Source: Eucalyptus grandis
Lineage: Eukaryota > Streptophyta > Magnoliopsida > Myrtales > Myrtaceae
Length of the DNA stretch: 64,000 bases
Reading direction: 5' to 3'
Assembly: GCF_016545825.1 (NCBI RefSeq)
Contig: NC_052614.1
Location: 25,686,559 to 25,750,558 of the forward strand
Position 1 is the first letter of the stretch, and each line of letters opens with the position of its first letter. Below, piece by piece: positions 11,546 through 22,624 of the stretch. The notes under the pieces were generated by a model. The model was not told where the DNA came from and searched no databases. It was given only the letters and a program-made list of their open reading frames with translations. The position numbers were made by a program, and so were the translations under genes.

Positions 11546-11956
11546 ATGTTGTTCAATCACAAGCTCAGATCATCCTCCCCTTGCCTCTTCTTCTGCTGCT
11601 TCCGCGACGGCCATGCCACCGCCTACAACAAGGCCGCTGCCTCGGACTGTGACGACGGCCACCCCCGCAAGGTCCGCTCGACGGCCCAGGAGCTCCTGCT
11701 GCCGGAGATCCGGTACAGGTGCCGCAGCCTCATCGCTCGGATTGGGAGGTACAGGTGGAGGCAGGGCCATGCGGCCGTGGCGGCCTCCTCGGAGTTTGGG
11801 TACAATCCGATGAGCTACATGCTCAACTTCGAGGATGATCGAAGCTGGGAGTCGAACAAGGAGCTCCCAGCAAGGAACTTCTCGGTGAGGCTGCTGGTGT
11901 CTCCGGATCGGTTGCCACCGGGGAAGTTGCTGAGGGAAGTTATAGCGTTTAGTTGA
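11546..11956 (+). CDS. Small plant-specific protein with FGYNPMSYMLNFEDD motif (copy 1, intact)
   Basis: An intronless frame of 136 codons. The start MLFNHKLRSSSP is shared by all three paralogs, which fixes the ATG. The N-terminus has a short hydrophobic, cysteine-containing stretch (CLFFCCF, residues 14-20). The middle has a basic segment (about 57-74, rich in R and containing YRCRSLIARIGRYRW). This is followed by the conserved SSEFGYNPMSYMLNFEDD block (about 81-98). Many plants encode unnamed 130-150-residue proteins with an (A/S)EF-Y-P-SY-LNF signature, often in tandem; I know of no defined biochemical role. A proline-leucine-rich tail ends the protein. It is the only uninterrupted member of the local triplet and is likely the functional one. 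Confidence 0.75.
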   Translation: MLFNHKLRSSSPCLFFCCFRDGHATAYNKAAASDCDDGHPRKVRSTAQELLLPEIRYRCRSLIARIGRYRWRQGHAAVAASSEFGYNPMSYMLNFEDDRSWESNKELPARNFSVRLLVSPDRLPPGKLLREVIAFS

Positions 11957-13080
11957 AGTTTTCTTCTCTAGGTCTTTAGATTTTGATCGACAAGTTTGTC
12001 TATTAGGGTCGACAGTGTCTTACTGTACATAATGTAGATTTTGAAATATCAAATTTATGGAAAATCTGCGTTGATATGTCATCTTTGTCTCCATTTTGCT
12101 TTCGCTTTTTGCCTGGAGAGTGCCGTGTTCGAACATTTTTGCCGATTGGTGTTGCGTCAATGAAATGGGTGCCGACAAGAAGTAAATTATGTCGTGGATG
12201 AATGAATTTACTTTATGGATAACGTGGATGCGACTTCCTTTTCTTGTGGATAGGGCCCGGTGGACTATGCATGGCCGGATACTAAATATGTCAAAATAAA
12301 TTATAGACCTATTTCTATATGATATGATTGGCTGAATTATAATATAAATAAGTTATATTCATGATTAATATAATTTTTAGGTTTTTTCCATCGGCGAAGA
12401 GTGACCATAGCCTGACCATAGTCTATGGCATGAGGAATGACTTTGGATCCCTTAATTATTATGTGCATTCAACATAATCCAAAAATTTACTTTTTTTATA
12501 TATTTGAAAAGTGAGCGTTGTCCAAAAGATATCTTATTTCATCGAACTATTATTATATTATATATTTAGACTCTTTCAATAATCATATTTGATCTATAAA
12601 AGTGAAGTTTACTACTTATTTATCCAAACTTTAGTATCTCAATTTTTCCAGTCAAATTAAACTCGAGCATCAATCTTAACACTCAATCAAGCTTGAGTCG
12701 AGTTTCGAGCATTGAACACGCAGGATCAAGTCAATTTTAACAACATGTTTCCCCTATTATCTATACCAAAATGTCGGGCGAGGAAGCGTCCGGCGGCGGG
12801 CAACCGATGGCTGGGTGCATGAATCCCTCGGACGCTCACTCCAATCTCCACCGACGTGGAGCGCTCTCATATGCAGACTTGCACTTTGAGAGCGGCACGA
12901 ACCCAGGAGTCATGGGAGGCGCTCGGCTCGTAAATGACCAAAATCCAAACCAAGCACGACGCATGGCTGCCCCCATCGTTTTTAATTAGTGATTGATTAC
13001 AATGATTATGTCGTAGCTATTGGGCATTAGGGAACATTCATCGTCCCCCCGTTTTGTTCATGCACCACGGGACATCTCGG
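11957..13080. other. Intergenic, no supported gene
   Basis: 3' flank of copy 1, then AT-rich DNA. A GC-richer open stretch (12771-12989, 72 codons) has no recognisable domain and no paralog in the window, so I do not call it a gene. Confidence 0.4.
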
Positions 13081-13090
13081 TTATTATAAC

Positions 13091-13091
<1 letters not shown>

Positions 13092-13134
<43 letters not shown>
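13092..13134. repeat. (GA)n microsatellite
   Basis: About 20 uninterrupted AG dinucleotides, located just before the 5' end of small-gene tandem unit 2. Confidence 0.95.
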
Positions 13135-13138
<4 letters not shown>

Positions 13139-13901
13139 TAGGTATGTGGGAAAACCAGCTTGGAGATCTTTGAAACCGCTATTGGAAGTGAAGAGCTTAG
13201 TGTCACATGAAAAGATGAGTGGAGATCAGTGCAAGGGTATGCGGGGAATAGAATGATTTGTTCTTGTTGACTTTAAATATTAGCGCTGTTGTTCAATTTG
13301 TTTCGATGCTCAACACATATTCATTTTTATGGAATGTCAGTATACTCGTTGCTACAGTTTGTGCTTTACTATTTTGTTGTTGAGATTTGCTTTATTTTGA
13401 GTCTTTCACGTATCATCTTGAGATATGAATTAATTATTTTCAAACAAGAAAATATAATTTTATCGAAGCAATCCAATTTTAATTTTCGATTGAATGATTT
13501 TCTATGTGTATTAAATAATTTAGGCAACATGCTTTCTTGAGCTTGGGATCAATTCGTGCATCAACATATATTTAAGGGATGCATCAACACACCAACAAAC
13601 TGGTTTAAACATCACATATCCGCTCAAAAGGAACTGCATGAACACGACTTAAAGTTAGTATTTTACTAGACATTGAAAGAAATTAAAAAGTGATAGTAAT
13701 GTGGGAGTTGATAAAGGGATTTAAACCTTCGATATCGATTTGATATCACGCGAAAAATCAAACGACTCATTTAATCTGTGACATTTCAAATCTTGTTGAT
13801 TTTCTTTCTCGATCTAATTGTCTCCATCACATGCCCAAGCTTATGGATTCTCTACCTTCATATAAATCATCTTTCTCACACCATAGCTACTTCAAGAGAC
13901 T

Positions 13902-14138
13902 AAGGCTCCATTTTTTTCACAAAAACTAATAATTTGAAAATTATTTTCCTAATTTTAATTTTTTAATCACTAGAAAAAGTGATAATAAAAAATATTCTCA
14001 TCATCAACAAAAAAATTTAGATATAAGTTGTTAATGAAAATGCATTTCGTTAATTATTTTTGTAACCGATGAACAACCATTAAAGTTAGGAAAATATTTT
14101 TCAAGATATTAATTTTTCAGCCAAACAAACGGAGTCTT
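13902..14138. mobile_element. MITE with AAGGCTCC / GGAGTCTT ends
   Basis: The left end AAGGCTCCATTTTTTTCAC and the right end CAGCCAAACAAACGGAGTCTT are inverted repeats of about 20 bp with few mismatches. The interior is AT-rich, has several near-palindromic stretches and no coding capacity. The corresponding position of unit 1 (about 11170) lacks it. No clear target duplication is visible, so the superfamily is not assigned. Confidence 0.6.
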
Positions 14139-14431
14139 CATTTAAATTTCCACTTTTGTAAAACAAAGAGATCTTAAAAAAAAAAAAAAAAAGGCAGCAG
14201 CTACGTGGTCCCTCGTCTTTTGCGTAATTACCAAGCTGCCAAAGTTATAGTGAAGAAAAAGTAAAGATCGACACCTTACGCGGGATTAACGCAAAAAAAC
14301 CGCTTTCCACGTCCACCCCACGAAGCAGCCGCGCTTTTCCTCCTCATCCTGACTCCTCACTCCCACGCCCACCGCCCCCACCATCACGCCACTCTGCTCA
14401 GCCGCCGCACGCCTCCGTCCTCATCCGCCCG

Positions 14432-14444
14432 ACCTATAAATAAA
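14432..14444 (+). promoter_or_regulatory. Putative TATA box of small gene copy 2
   Basis: CCTATAAATAAACCCTCCACC, about 130 bp before the ATG, at the position equivalent to copies 1 and 3. Confidence 0.55.
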
Positions 14445-14562
14445 CCCTCCACCTTATCCTCTTCTCCATCTTCTTCCTCATCTCCATCCACTCTCTCCGC
14501 TCTCTTCACGGCCTTGCACAAACCAGACCAAGAATCCGAGTCCCATCGCTCTCGCCGTCGAA

Positions 14563-14972
14563 ATGCTCTTCCATCACAAGCTCAGATCATCCTCCCCGTC
14601 CCTCCTCTTCTCCTGCTTCCACGACGGCGGCCATGCCGCTGCCTACCACGAGGCCGCCTCCTCGGACGTGACGACGGCCACCCCGCAAGGTCCGCTCGAC
14701 GGCCCAGAGCTCCTCTGCCGGAGATCCGGTGCAGTGCCGCAGCCTCATCGCTCGGATCGGGAGGTGCCGGTGGAGGCCGGGCCACGCGGCGGCGGCGGCG
14801 GCCTCCTCGGAGTTCGGGTATGACCCGATGAGCTACGCGCTAAACTTCGAGGACGATCGGAGCTGGGAGTCGACGAGAGTTCTCAATGAGGAACTTCTCA
14901 GCGGGCTGCCGGTGTCTCCCGGATCGGTTGATGCCGTCGAGGTTACCGAGGGAAGTCGTAGCTTGTTGTTGA
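14563..14972 (+). pseudogene. Small plant-specific protein, copy 2 (multiple 1-base deletions)
   Basis: It begins MLFHHKLRSSSPSLLFSCF, in line with copy 1. Compared base by base with copy 1, single bases are missing near 14667, 14683, 14706, 14714 and 14733. These move the conserved block into another frame, where CRSLIARIGRCRW and SSEFGYDPMSYALNFEDD are perfectly kept. A further 2-base loss follows near 14875 and a 1-base gain near 14921. As written it encodes no full-length protein. Either it is a young pseudogene, or this GC-rich stretch has consensus errors; the five losses fall in only 66 bp. Confidence 0.7.
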
Positions 14973-15385
14973 AGTTGTTTTCCTGGAATTTTGATCCACA
15001 AGTTGGGCTTATATCAACAGTCTCTAGAGCAATTCGCGAGTGTACACATATTTGTAGAACTTCCAGATCTCAATTTTATGAAAGATCTGCTTCGATATGT
15101 TTTCATCGTCTCCGCTTTGCTTTCGCCTTTTGTCTAGATTGTTGATCCCCGGTCGAGAATTTTGCTGATTGGCGATGCGTCATCGAAATGCGAACTTTCG
15201 ACATAAGAAAAATAAAATAAAATTGAAACACGAACAAACAAGAAGAAATTTTATTGTTATTGTTGGATGAATGGGATTTTATTGTTATTGTTGGATGAAT
15301 GGGCTTGAGCCAGGGCACAGTCCGTTAAGGTGGCGGTAGTGTACTACATTTTATGCCTAGGCCAGTCGGGGCCATGGGTCCTAAT

Positions 15386-16371
15386 TAGACCCGTTAAACG
15401 GGTGGGTCGGGTCGGGTTTGGGTCGGGTTATAAATGGTCCGATCCAAATCGACCCATTTAACCCGTTTATGACCCATTTATTGTAGTGCAAATTTTTTGA
15501 CCCATACCAAACCCGACCTATATCCAACCCATACCCAACCCATTTAACGAAACATAAAAAAAGCTTATATATATATATATTTTAAAATGGTATTGCTACA
15601 TTATTTTATACAATACAAATTTTAAAAATAATTATTTAAAAAAATCGAATTTTAATTATTTTTATTTTTAAAAATTAATTTTTTATTTTTTATTTTTTAT
15701 TTTTTTTTTTTTTTTTTATTTTTCTTCTTCCTCTTCTTTGGCGGCTGCCGGCCCACGACGACGGCCGGCGACCGGCTACAGGCGAGGTGGCTCGCCCGGC
15801 TTGCCGACGCCGGCGACTTCGACTCTCGCCCCGACGGGTGAGGCTCGGGCCTCGCGGACGTCGGCGAGGCCTCCCCTCGCCCCCGGCCCCAGCTGAGGCT
15901 CGCCGGCGTCGGGCGAGCTCGAGGCTTGCCGGACGTCGGCGAGGCCTTCGCCTCGCCCCATCTAGCGAGCTCGAGGCTCGCCAGGCGTCAGCGAGCCCTC
16001 CGCCTCGCTAGATCCGGCGAGCTCGAGGCTCGCCACGGCCGGTCGCCGGCCATCGCCGTGCCGGCGACCGGAGGAAGAAAAAAAGAAAAAAAAAGAAAGA
16101 AAAAGAAAAAAATAATTATAATTTCAGTTTTTATAAAAAAATTATAAAGTTAAAGAGAAGAAAGAGAGATAACGAGATTTTGAGTAAAAATGGGTTAATA
16201 AATGGGTCATAAACAGGTCAAAGAGCTGACCCATTTAAAACCCATATATCTTAGTGTTTACCCATTAAAACTTATTATGGGTGCTTTATAAGATAAAGCT
16301 TGACCCATTAATGACCCATTTAACCATAAATGGGTTCATAAATGGGTTGCACAACCCATTTAACACCTCTA
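15386..16371. mobile_element. Non-autonomous hAT-like element with GC-rich core
   Basis: The ends read TAGACCCGTTAAACGGGT and, in reverse complement, TAGAGGTGTTAAATGGGT (14 of 18 identical). They are flanked by GTCCTAAT (15378-15385) and GACCTAAT (16372-16379), an 8-bp target duplication with one mismatch, as expected for hAT. About 150 bp at each end are built of GACCCATT/AATGGGTC motifs. The core is a T-rich arm (15655-15735), a GC-rich part full of GGCGAG and GGCTCG (15740-16070), and an A-rich arm (16070-16130). There is no transposase. It lies in the 3' flank of small gene copy 2. Confidence 0.65.
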
Positions 16372-17860
16372 GACCTAATGGGCCAGCCTAGGCTTGACAA
16401 ATATTTATTCAAACATGAATCGTTAAGTGTCCACTGATAATTTTTATAATTAAATGAAAAAAAAATGGGAAGAGAATTTAGGGTTATAGTAAATGCATTT
16501 CTATTCTTTCTTTTTTTTTCGAGAAGGGAAATATTATGTAGTTAACAAATGCGTTGTCATACTCAGAAACTTGTATAGGAAACAGATTGTGAATTGTATA
16601 TTGGCCCGAAGAGAATGTAATTGCGATTTTATGGTGTGTGTGCGCGCGCGTGCTTCTTTTATCGTTAGATATTACTTCAATATAAAATTTATTTTGTCAA
16701 AAAGAGAATTTCCAACAAATCTATTTTTTAAAAAAAAAATTCAACTAAATTTGTGGATAAATTGTTAAGTAAAAAAATTAATTGCATAAAGTAAGATTTT
16801 TTTTTGAAAATACCAGTGAAATTTCTTTATTTTGGATTGAGAAAAATTAATATCATCAATAAACTGTTTATGAAAAATTATTAAGATGCCTCATTGTGCA
16901 TAAGGTATTTAGTGTTTTCTTAGATATATCTCTAAATCCTTACATGCTATATATAAGGGTATCTCGCCAATATAGTCGGGAAAAAATATAAGTACTTTGA
17001 TATAGTAAATAAAGAGAGTTGATATATTTTTATACTAATGAAACTACTAAAAAGCTCATCAAGAAAGTGAGTTTTTGATATAAAAGGAACAAAAATAGAT
17101 AAGTTGTTGTAAGATCAATAATGAAGAAGAGACTTTTCAATTTTATACTATATCAAAGAATGCTTTTTTTTTCCCCTTACCATTAGCAATATAATTTTAC
17201 ATGGAGCATGTAAAACAAAAAAGGAGACAGCACGGGGGACTCTCACCCCAGGGCGGTTCTCCCGCCCGTTTCTCCTTTAAGCAGTTTAAGGACTTGCTCA
17301 GGTCCTATAAAAATATCTAAGCTAAAAAACAAAACATGTGAATTTTTTAATTATGGCAACTATCCAAGATAGAAAAAGAAAAAAAAAGAAAAAAAAAGAA
17401 GGAGTCGGGCTATCATCTAAAACTGCAATTGTAAAATTGAGGACAATTTTTTCTTTTTAGTGTAGGTGGGTTTAGTCATTTAGAGGGTGAAAATAATGCC
17501 ACCCTTAATTTATTTCTAGATTTTACTCGACAATTTATCCATAAATTTGAGCAACAACGTAGAAAAGAAAAAGATTTTTTTTTAGGGATTTCTCTTTTCG
17601 ACAAAACTAATTATTATGGAAATAAAATCTAACAATTAAAAAAAGTGTGCCCCTTAATATACATTGAAACTTTGTTTCTATGGTAACAAAATCCTACATA
17701 AAAACAGCAAAGTTAAAAGGAAAGGAAAGCAAAATTTGGGGGTCACCACTTATAAAATGTAATTGAATGATTAGGGCGATTTTTGTATTTCTAATAGCAA
17801 TTGGTTAGACTCAAACATTTAAGGGGAGGAAACAACGCCTTGTAGAAAAGGAAAAAGGAG
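16372..17860. other. Intergenic, AT-rich, no gene seen
   Basis: AT-rich DNA with homopolymer runs. A short GC-rich palindrome-like piece, GGGCGGTTCTCCCGCCCG, occurs at about 17253-17270. Nothing codes for a recognisable protein. Confidence 0.4.
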
Positions 17861-18009
17861 CAGCTACATGATCCCTCAACTTTTGCTTAGTTACCAAATT
17901 ACATAAAAAAAATGCAATTAGGGAAAAACAAGACGAAACATCAGGGAGGGATTAACTCAAAACTCCATGTCCTCCCACTTTGCCCTTCCTCCTTTATCCC
18001 GTCCACCCT

Positions 18010-18018
18010 ATAAAACTC
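18010..18018 (+). promoter_or_regulatory. Putative TATA box of small gene copy 3
   Basis: CCTATAAAACTCGCCACCTCA, followed by a (CT)-rich leader up to the ATG at 18076. It is equivalent to the TATA regions of copies 1 and 2. Confidence 0.55.
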
Positions 18019-18075
18019 GCCACCTCATCCCCCCCCACTCCCTCTCTCTCCCTCTCTCTCTCTCCACACAGCCCG

Positions 18076-18498
18076 ATGTTGTTCAATCACGAGCTCAAAT
18101 CATCCTCCCCGCGTCTCCTCTTCTGTTGCTTTCAGGACGCCACTGTCCACCATGAGGCCGCCCCCTCAGACTACAGCAACGACGGTGACAGTGATGGCAG
18201 CTACCGTGGGGCAACCCGGTCGCCTTGCTTATGGCTCCATTCCATGGCCCGGGAGCTTCCACTGTCGGAGATCCAACACAAGCTCTAGAGCCTCATCACT
18301 TGGATCAAGAGGTGCCGAAAGCAAGGCCACATTGCGACCTTAGAGTTTGGGTATGATATGATGAGCTATGCGCTCAACTTTGAGGGCGATCGAGGTTGGG
18401 AGGCGGACGAGGAGTCCCCAGCGAGGAACTTCACAGCAATGCTGCCAGTGTCTCTAGATCGGTTGCTATCAAATGCTGAGAGAAGTCGTAACGTGTAG
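18076..18498 (+). pseudogene. Small plant-specific protein, copy 3 (single in-frame TAG)
   Basis: It starts MLFNHELKSSSPRLLFCCF. The frame runs to a TAG at 18286-18288, where copies 1 and 2 have the arginine codon before SLIARIG. Past this stop the same frame continues without any frameshift through SLITWIKRCRKQGH and EFGYDMMSYALNFEGD to a TAG at 18496-18498, the family's normal end. One nonsense change therefore separates it from a full-length frame of about 140 codons. Substitutions in the motif (YDMMSY for YDPMSY, EGD for EDD) suggest relaxed selection. A truncated 70-residue product is possible but would lack the conserved block. Confidence 0.7.
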
Positions 18499-18799
18499 CT
18501 AAAGTTTTCTTCAATAAGGATATTATTGATTTTGATCAATGAATTGGATTATCATAGTCCTTGGAGTGATCCACAACGTCCATACATATTACAAATTTCG
18601 AGATCTCAAATTCATGGAAAATCTACTTCGATGTGTCATCATCGTCTTTTGGTCTAGAGTGTTCGTGTTCAAGCATTTTTGTTGATTAGTAGTGTTAATG
18701 AAACGCGAAGGGATAGGAAGTAAAATTTGTTATGAATGAATGAATTTACATGGATCCAACTTATTTTCTTATGGATAGGGATCGGTAATAGGCTGTGTC

Positions 18800-19110
18800 C
18801 ATGCTAGGGCACTGCCCATTAGATGGTGGGTTGTGTCACATGTTGTGCCTAGGCTTGATCAGACTCATGGGCCCATCTAGGTCAAACAATTTTTTTTTTT
18901 TTTTTTTGGGATTGGGCCTTTGGGGGCAAGTCTAGCTGTTCAGCCCATACCCAAGCATAGCCCTGTGAAATGACAGGCCGTGTTGCATATTTTTGGTTTA
19001 GGCTTGGTTAAGCCCATGCCTAATGGCCCTACTTAGGTTCAACAATTTTTCTTTTGGGTTTGGCCTTGGAGGTCAAGTCCAATGGTCGGGCCCTTGTGAT
19101 GGGAAGGAAC
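18800..19110. repeat. Two degenerate copies of a GGCCCA-rich repeat of about 150 bp
   Basis: The order AGGTC/TTCAACAATTTTT, then GGGTTTGG/GGGATTGGGCC, then GG-CAAGTC occurs at 18870-18940 and again at 19035-19085. The start (GCCTAGGC..GGGCCC) is also like the DNA just left of the hAT element at 15355-15380, so it belongs to the 3' flank of the small-gene tandem unit. Confidence 0.4.
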
Positions 19111-19501
19111 AAGGTGAAAGTCAGAAGCAACGGGCATGAAATTTCTATTTTGATTTTGTTGATTATTTGGACACATAAAGAATAAGACTTTATTTGACTA
19201 GAAAATATAAATGATTGCATCAAGTCCTTAATTATCACACCATGATAAATGCAGACTTAACATGAATATAGACTAAAATAAAAGTTATAGTGTTGGGTCA
19301 GATAAAATTTCTCATATCCAAGTAGGAGAGAGAATCCAATTGAGAAAGGAATAGGGGTGACGGTTATCTTCAAAGTGATCACCATCTTGATTAGATCTAT
19401 CAAAATGGATCATAAACCTATTTTTTAACCTATATTTGATGGGTTGAGTTGTAATATAGGTTAGTTATATTCATGAATGAGTTTAGAATGATAAGATTTA
19501 T

Positions 19502-21478
19502 TAGGGGTGAGCACGGTTCCCGGGTAGAACCGGGAACCGGAGGTTCCGACTCGGTTCCCGGTTCCAAAGAGACCGGTTCCGGTTCCCGGTTCCCTTTTTC
19601 TAGGAACCGGCGTTCCCGGTTCCGGTTCTGGTTCCCATGAAAATCGGAACCGGAACCGGTCGAGTTTTAAAGAAACCCTCACTTCCCCCTCCCCCCACCC
19701 CCACGTGATTTCCCCCTCTTTCCGCCGATTCTCCCCCTTTCCCTTTCTTTTTCTCTCTCTCTCTTTCTTTTCTCCCTTTTTCCTCCTCACGTCACTTCCT
19801 GCCCCCAACTTTTTTTTTCTTCTCTCTCTCTCTCTTTCTCTTCTCTTTCCCCCTCTCTCGGCCGGCCGAAACCCCCTTCTTCTCTTCTTCTTCTTCCTTC
19901 CTCTTGTTGGCTGCTGCTTCACCCACCACCACATCGCCGCCCCAAGCCCTACTCACCACCACCTCTTGGCCACCGAACCACCACCACCCATCGCTCGTCC
20001 GACGAGCCGTCTCATCGTTGAGCCCGACGAGCTGTCACGCCGTCCGCGCCGCCCCTCACCGCCGTGAGCCACTGCCACCGTCACCACCTCTTGCCGCCGC
20101 TCGCTTGCTCGGCCGTTCAGGCCGTCGTTGCTTCAAATCGCCACCGCCTCCGCCAAAACCGAGCTCTTCCCCCCTTGGCCGTGGGTTGAGCTGCGACCGT
20201 CGCCGTATTCGCCGCGCCGTTCGTGCCATAATTAGTCGTATCCACCATACATCTGTGGTTGATTCAGTCACGAGTCTGGAAAAGTGAGTGTCCTTCGTTA
20301 AAAGATGTCTCGTTGCTTCTATTGTGACATCTGCTCCATCTGGGCTCAACAAACTCTACCGACGGCATCTTTTCACTTGTTTTTATTTTCGTTTGCTGGA
20401 CCACTCTATTAAGTGATTGCACATTAGATGCATTTGTTATGTTGCATCGTAGTACGAGTCGTGCAAAGGGTCAAGCAACGTAGTCTCGAGCTGATGGGGG
20501 TGGAGGAGGAGGAAACATTGACGGACGCCGTCCAGCGCAAGTCCGCTTTAAGGATCCTTCGAGGAACCTTCGCCTCCGCCAGGGGCGTGTCCAGAACATG
20601 AACCGAAACCAGGGTGAAGAGTCACTCCCTCGGGAGCCAAAAGGTGGAGCGACGACATTTCGATCAACTAATCACGACAAGAAGTAGATCAGCCATCACA
20701 TGTTGATGGGTGATCATTGGCCCTTTTGTCAACGCTCGTCTCATTGACGGCCAAGGAAAAGGACCTGATTTGTTCCCAAGGTAAACCCCGTTTCTTGTGT
20801 GCTGGCGGTATGTTTTGTTTTCACTCTGTAAGTAATTACATTTGCAAATAATGCCAGGGTCATTGTGAATCCAAAAGGAGGCTCAAATTATTACTACTTT
20901 GTGACTTCCAATGGTATCCGTATCCACTAAAAATGCTTTTCGGGTAGGAAACTCTGCTGCATCCCGGGGTGATCTATCTGTTCAAGGTTTATCAATGACA
21001 TCGGACAACCTCCTCCTTGGATTGGTGCTTGAACTGATGTTTCTGGGATTTTATGCATCAATCTAAAGTTCTAGTTATGATATGGAGATATTCATGTACG
21101 ATATGCCAAGATTTTGTGCATGCTATTCCCTGTTTATGTGCTGCTTCATGAATGAAGCTTTAATTAATTCACAACCTTGTGGGTATCAACCTAGAGTTTT
21201 CTGAACAGTGCTTGATGATGCATGTTGTCGCGCTGTTTTAATCCTACAAGCCTAACTGTCAATTGTTTGAAAAGAGCTTTTCAAATCTGAAAATGAACAA
21301 AAAAAAAAAAAAAAAACCTGTTGGAACCTGGAACCGACCTTGGAACCTGTAACAGGGTAGGTTCCAGGTTCTTGGTTCCGACGGGTAGGTTCCAGGTTCC
21401 AAAAAATGAGGAACTGTACTGAGGGTAGGTTCCGAGGTTCCGACGAACCGAACCGGAACCGAGAACCGCTCACCCCTA
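19502..21478. mobile_element. Non-autonomous hAT-like transposon (1977 bp) with exact 8-bp TSD
   Basis: The left end is TAGGGGTGAGCACGGTTC and the right end (reverse complement) is TAGGGGTGAGCGGTTCTC, followed on both sides by arrays of GGTTCC/GGAACC. The immediate flanks are AGATTTAT at 19494-19501 and AGATTTAT at 21479-21486, an exact 8-bp target duplication, diagnostic of hAT-type insertion. The interior has a long pyrimidine-rich stretch (19690-19910), a GC-rich proline-codon stretch (19920-20240), and a G-rich piece near 20490-20660 with no recognisable domain. No transposase motif was found. Open frames in the interior reflect base composition. Confidence 0.85.
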
Positions 21479-22156
21479 AGATTTATAGTGTAATATTAGT
21501 TCACGACCTATTTAAACTCAATCCACCTCTATGATTCTCTCTTCACTTTCTTGTCTTTACTTGATCTCGCGCTCGCTCGCTCCATGTTCTCATCTTAGTT
21601 TAAGTACGAGTTTTTCTAGATTGGATTAACTATAGAAGTGTTTTTAATGTATGGAAATTAGTCAAAAAAATTTAAATAGGTCACTTTGGGTCAAATCATT
21701 TTTCAACCTAACCTGATCTAATAAAAAATTCAAACATAGCAAAAATCATCTAGGATATCCATCAAAATTCAAATAAAAGATTATAATATCCGAAAAAATC
21801 ATCGGGCTTGTTAAATTAGCTGATATCACAATGTGGTCGCTTGTAATTTTTTATTTTCAGGGTCGGGTCCTCCCACACTCCCGTTTTGGTCAGTGGACAG
21901 AAGAGAAGAGAAGAACGTGTTCAGCAGTTTCAGGTTCTAAATGGCATAAATCTCAGGTAGGCTCAGCAACAATGCTCCTCTTGAAAAGGTCCTCTTTTGC
22001 TGGCATAGCACTTTGACATGCACCCCATAGGAAGAGCTTGGTCTTTGGAATGGTGTTAGTATGCTATATTATACTCCATAGTGCTGCGGGTGGCTGATAC
22101 CAAGTTAAGATTTTACATTTTTCTCCTTTCTTATATTTTGTTTGGTTGCTGATTAT

Positions 22157-22600
22157 GGCTGCTGAAGCGTTCCCGAACCAGGTCCCGCTGATGCTCTCAG
22201 ATGATTCGCCTGCTGCTGAGTCTGATCATCGGACACCCGAAATGTTATTCACCGGGGCGGTCACTTTTTTATCCGGGAAGATTTCAGTGAGGACTCTGGA
22301 GGCCCTGCTTCCGATCCACTGAAAAGGAATGTAGCTTTCACGGAAGAGTCCGATTCCATGACACGGGCAGGAAGAAGCTTGAAACGGTTCCACGACATGT
22401 TTGTCTCTGTAGAAGGAAGAGGATGGCGAAGCTTGGAACAGTTCCAGGAGCAGAATAGTGGCGGTGGTAGAAGTTCCAAAGCTGAAGCTGAAATTCAAAG
22501 CTTGAAGAAGCTGGCCGGGTTCAGTACCAGCAGAGCTCGGAGAGATCGTCTAATCTGGGATTAGAATTATCTCGCGCACAGAAGGATTGCGAGAAACTTA
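22157..22600 (+). pseudogene. NETWORKED-1-like (NET1/KIP1-like) gene fragment
   Basis: Forward frames give a segment AFPNQVPLMLSDDSP followed by AESDHRTPEM. After a frameshift this continues DPLKRNVAFTEESDSMTR, then LKRFHDMFVS, then SKAEAEIQSLKKLAG. This order matches the linker just after the actin-binding NAB domain of plant NETWORKED-1 proteins (D-SP..SDPRTPEM, then IKRNG-FTEESDS, then GLKQ-N-MF, then the start of the coiled coil). The NAB domain itself and the long coiled coil are absent, and the frame is interrupted by stops. It is a dead fragment between transposon DNA. Confidence 0.6.
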
Positions 22601-22624
22601 AAAATCCTATGGCATTATGCTAAA

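Larger units (their letters stand above)
13208..14500. repeat. 5' flank of small-gene tandem unit 2
   Basis: Duplicate of the flank at 10490-11460, with the landmarks GGAGATCAGTGCAAGGG (13210), TGATATCACGCGAAAAA (13740) and CCTCGTCTTTTGCGTAATTACC (14212). It has gained a terminal-inverted-repeat element at 13902-14138 that is absent from unit 1. Confidence 0.55.

Noticed and set aside
12771..12989. A 72-codon GC-richer frame
   Set aside because: No paralog, domain or promoter; could be chance.
13092..13134. Possible regulatory GAGA element
   Set aside because: A simple dinucleotide repeat far from any start; better described as a microsatellite.
15776..16147. Short arginine/alanine-rich frames on both strands
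   Set aside because: GC-rich core of the hAT-like element at 15386-16371.
19461..20352. Frames of about 100-157 codons, arginine/lysine-rich or proline-rich
   Set aside because: They lie inside the hAT-like element and reflect its pyrimidine- and GC-rich segments; no recognisable domain.
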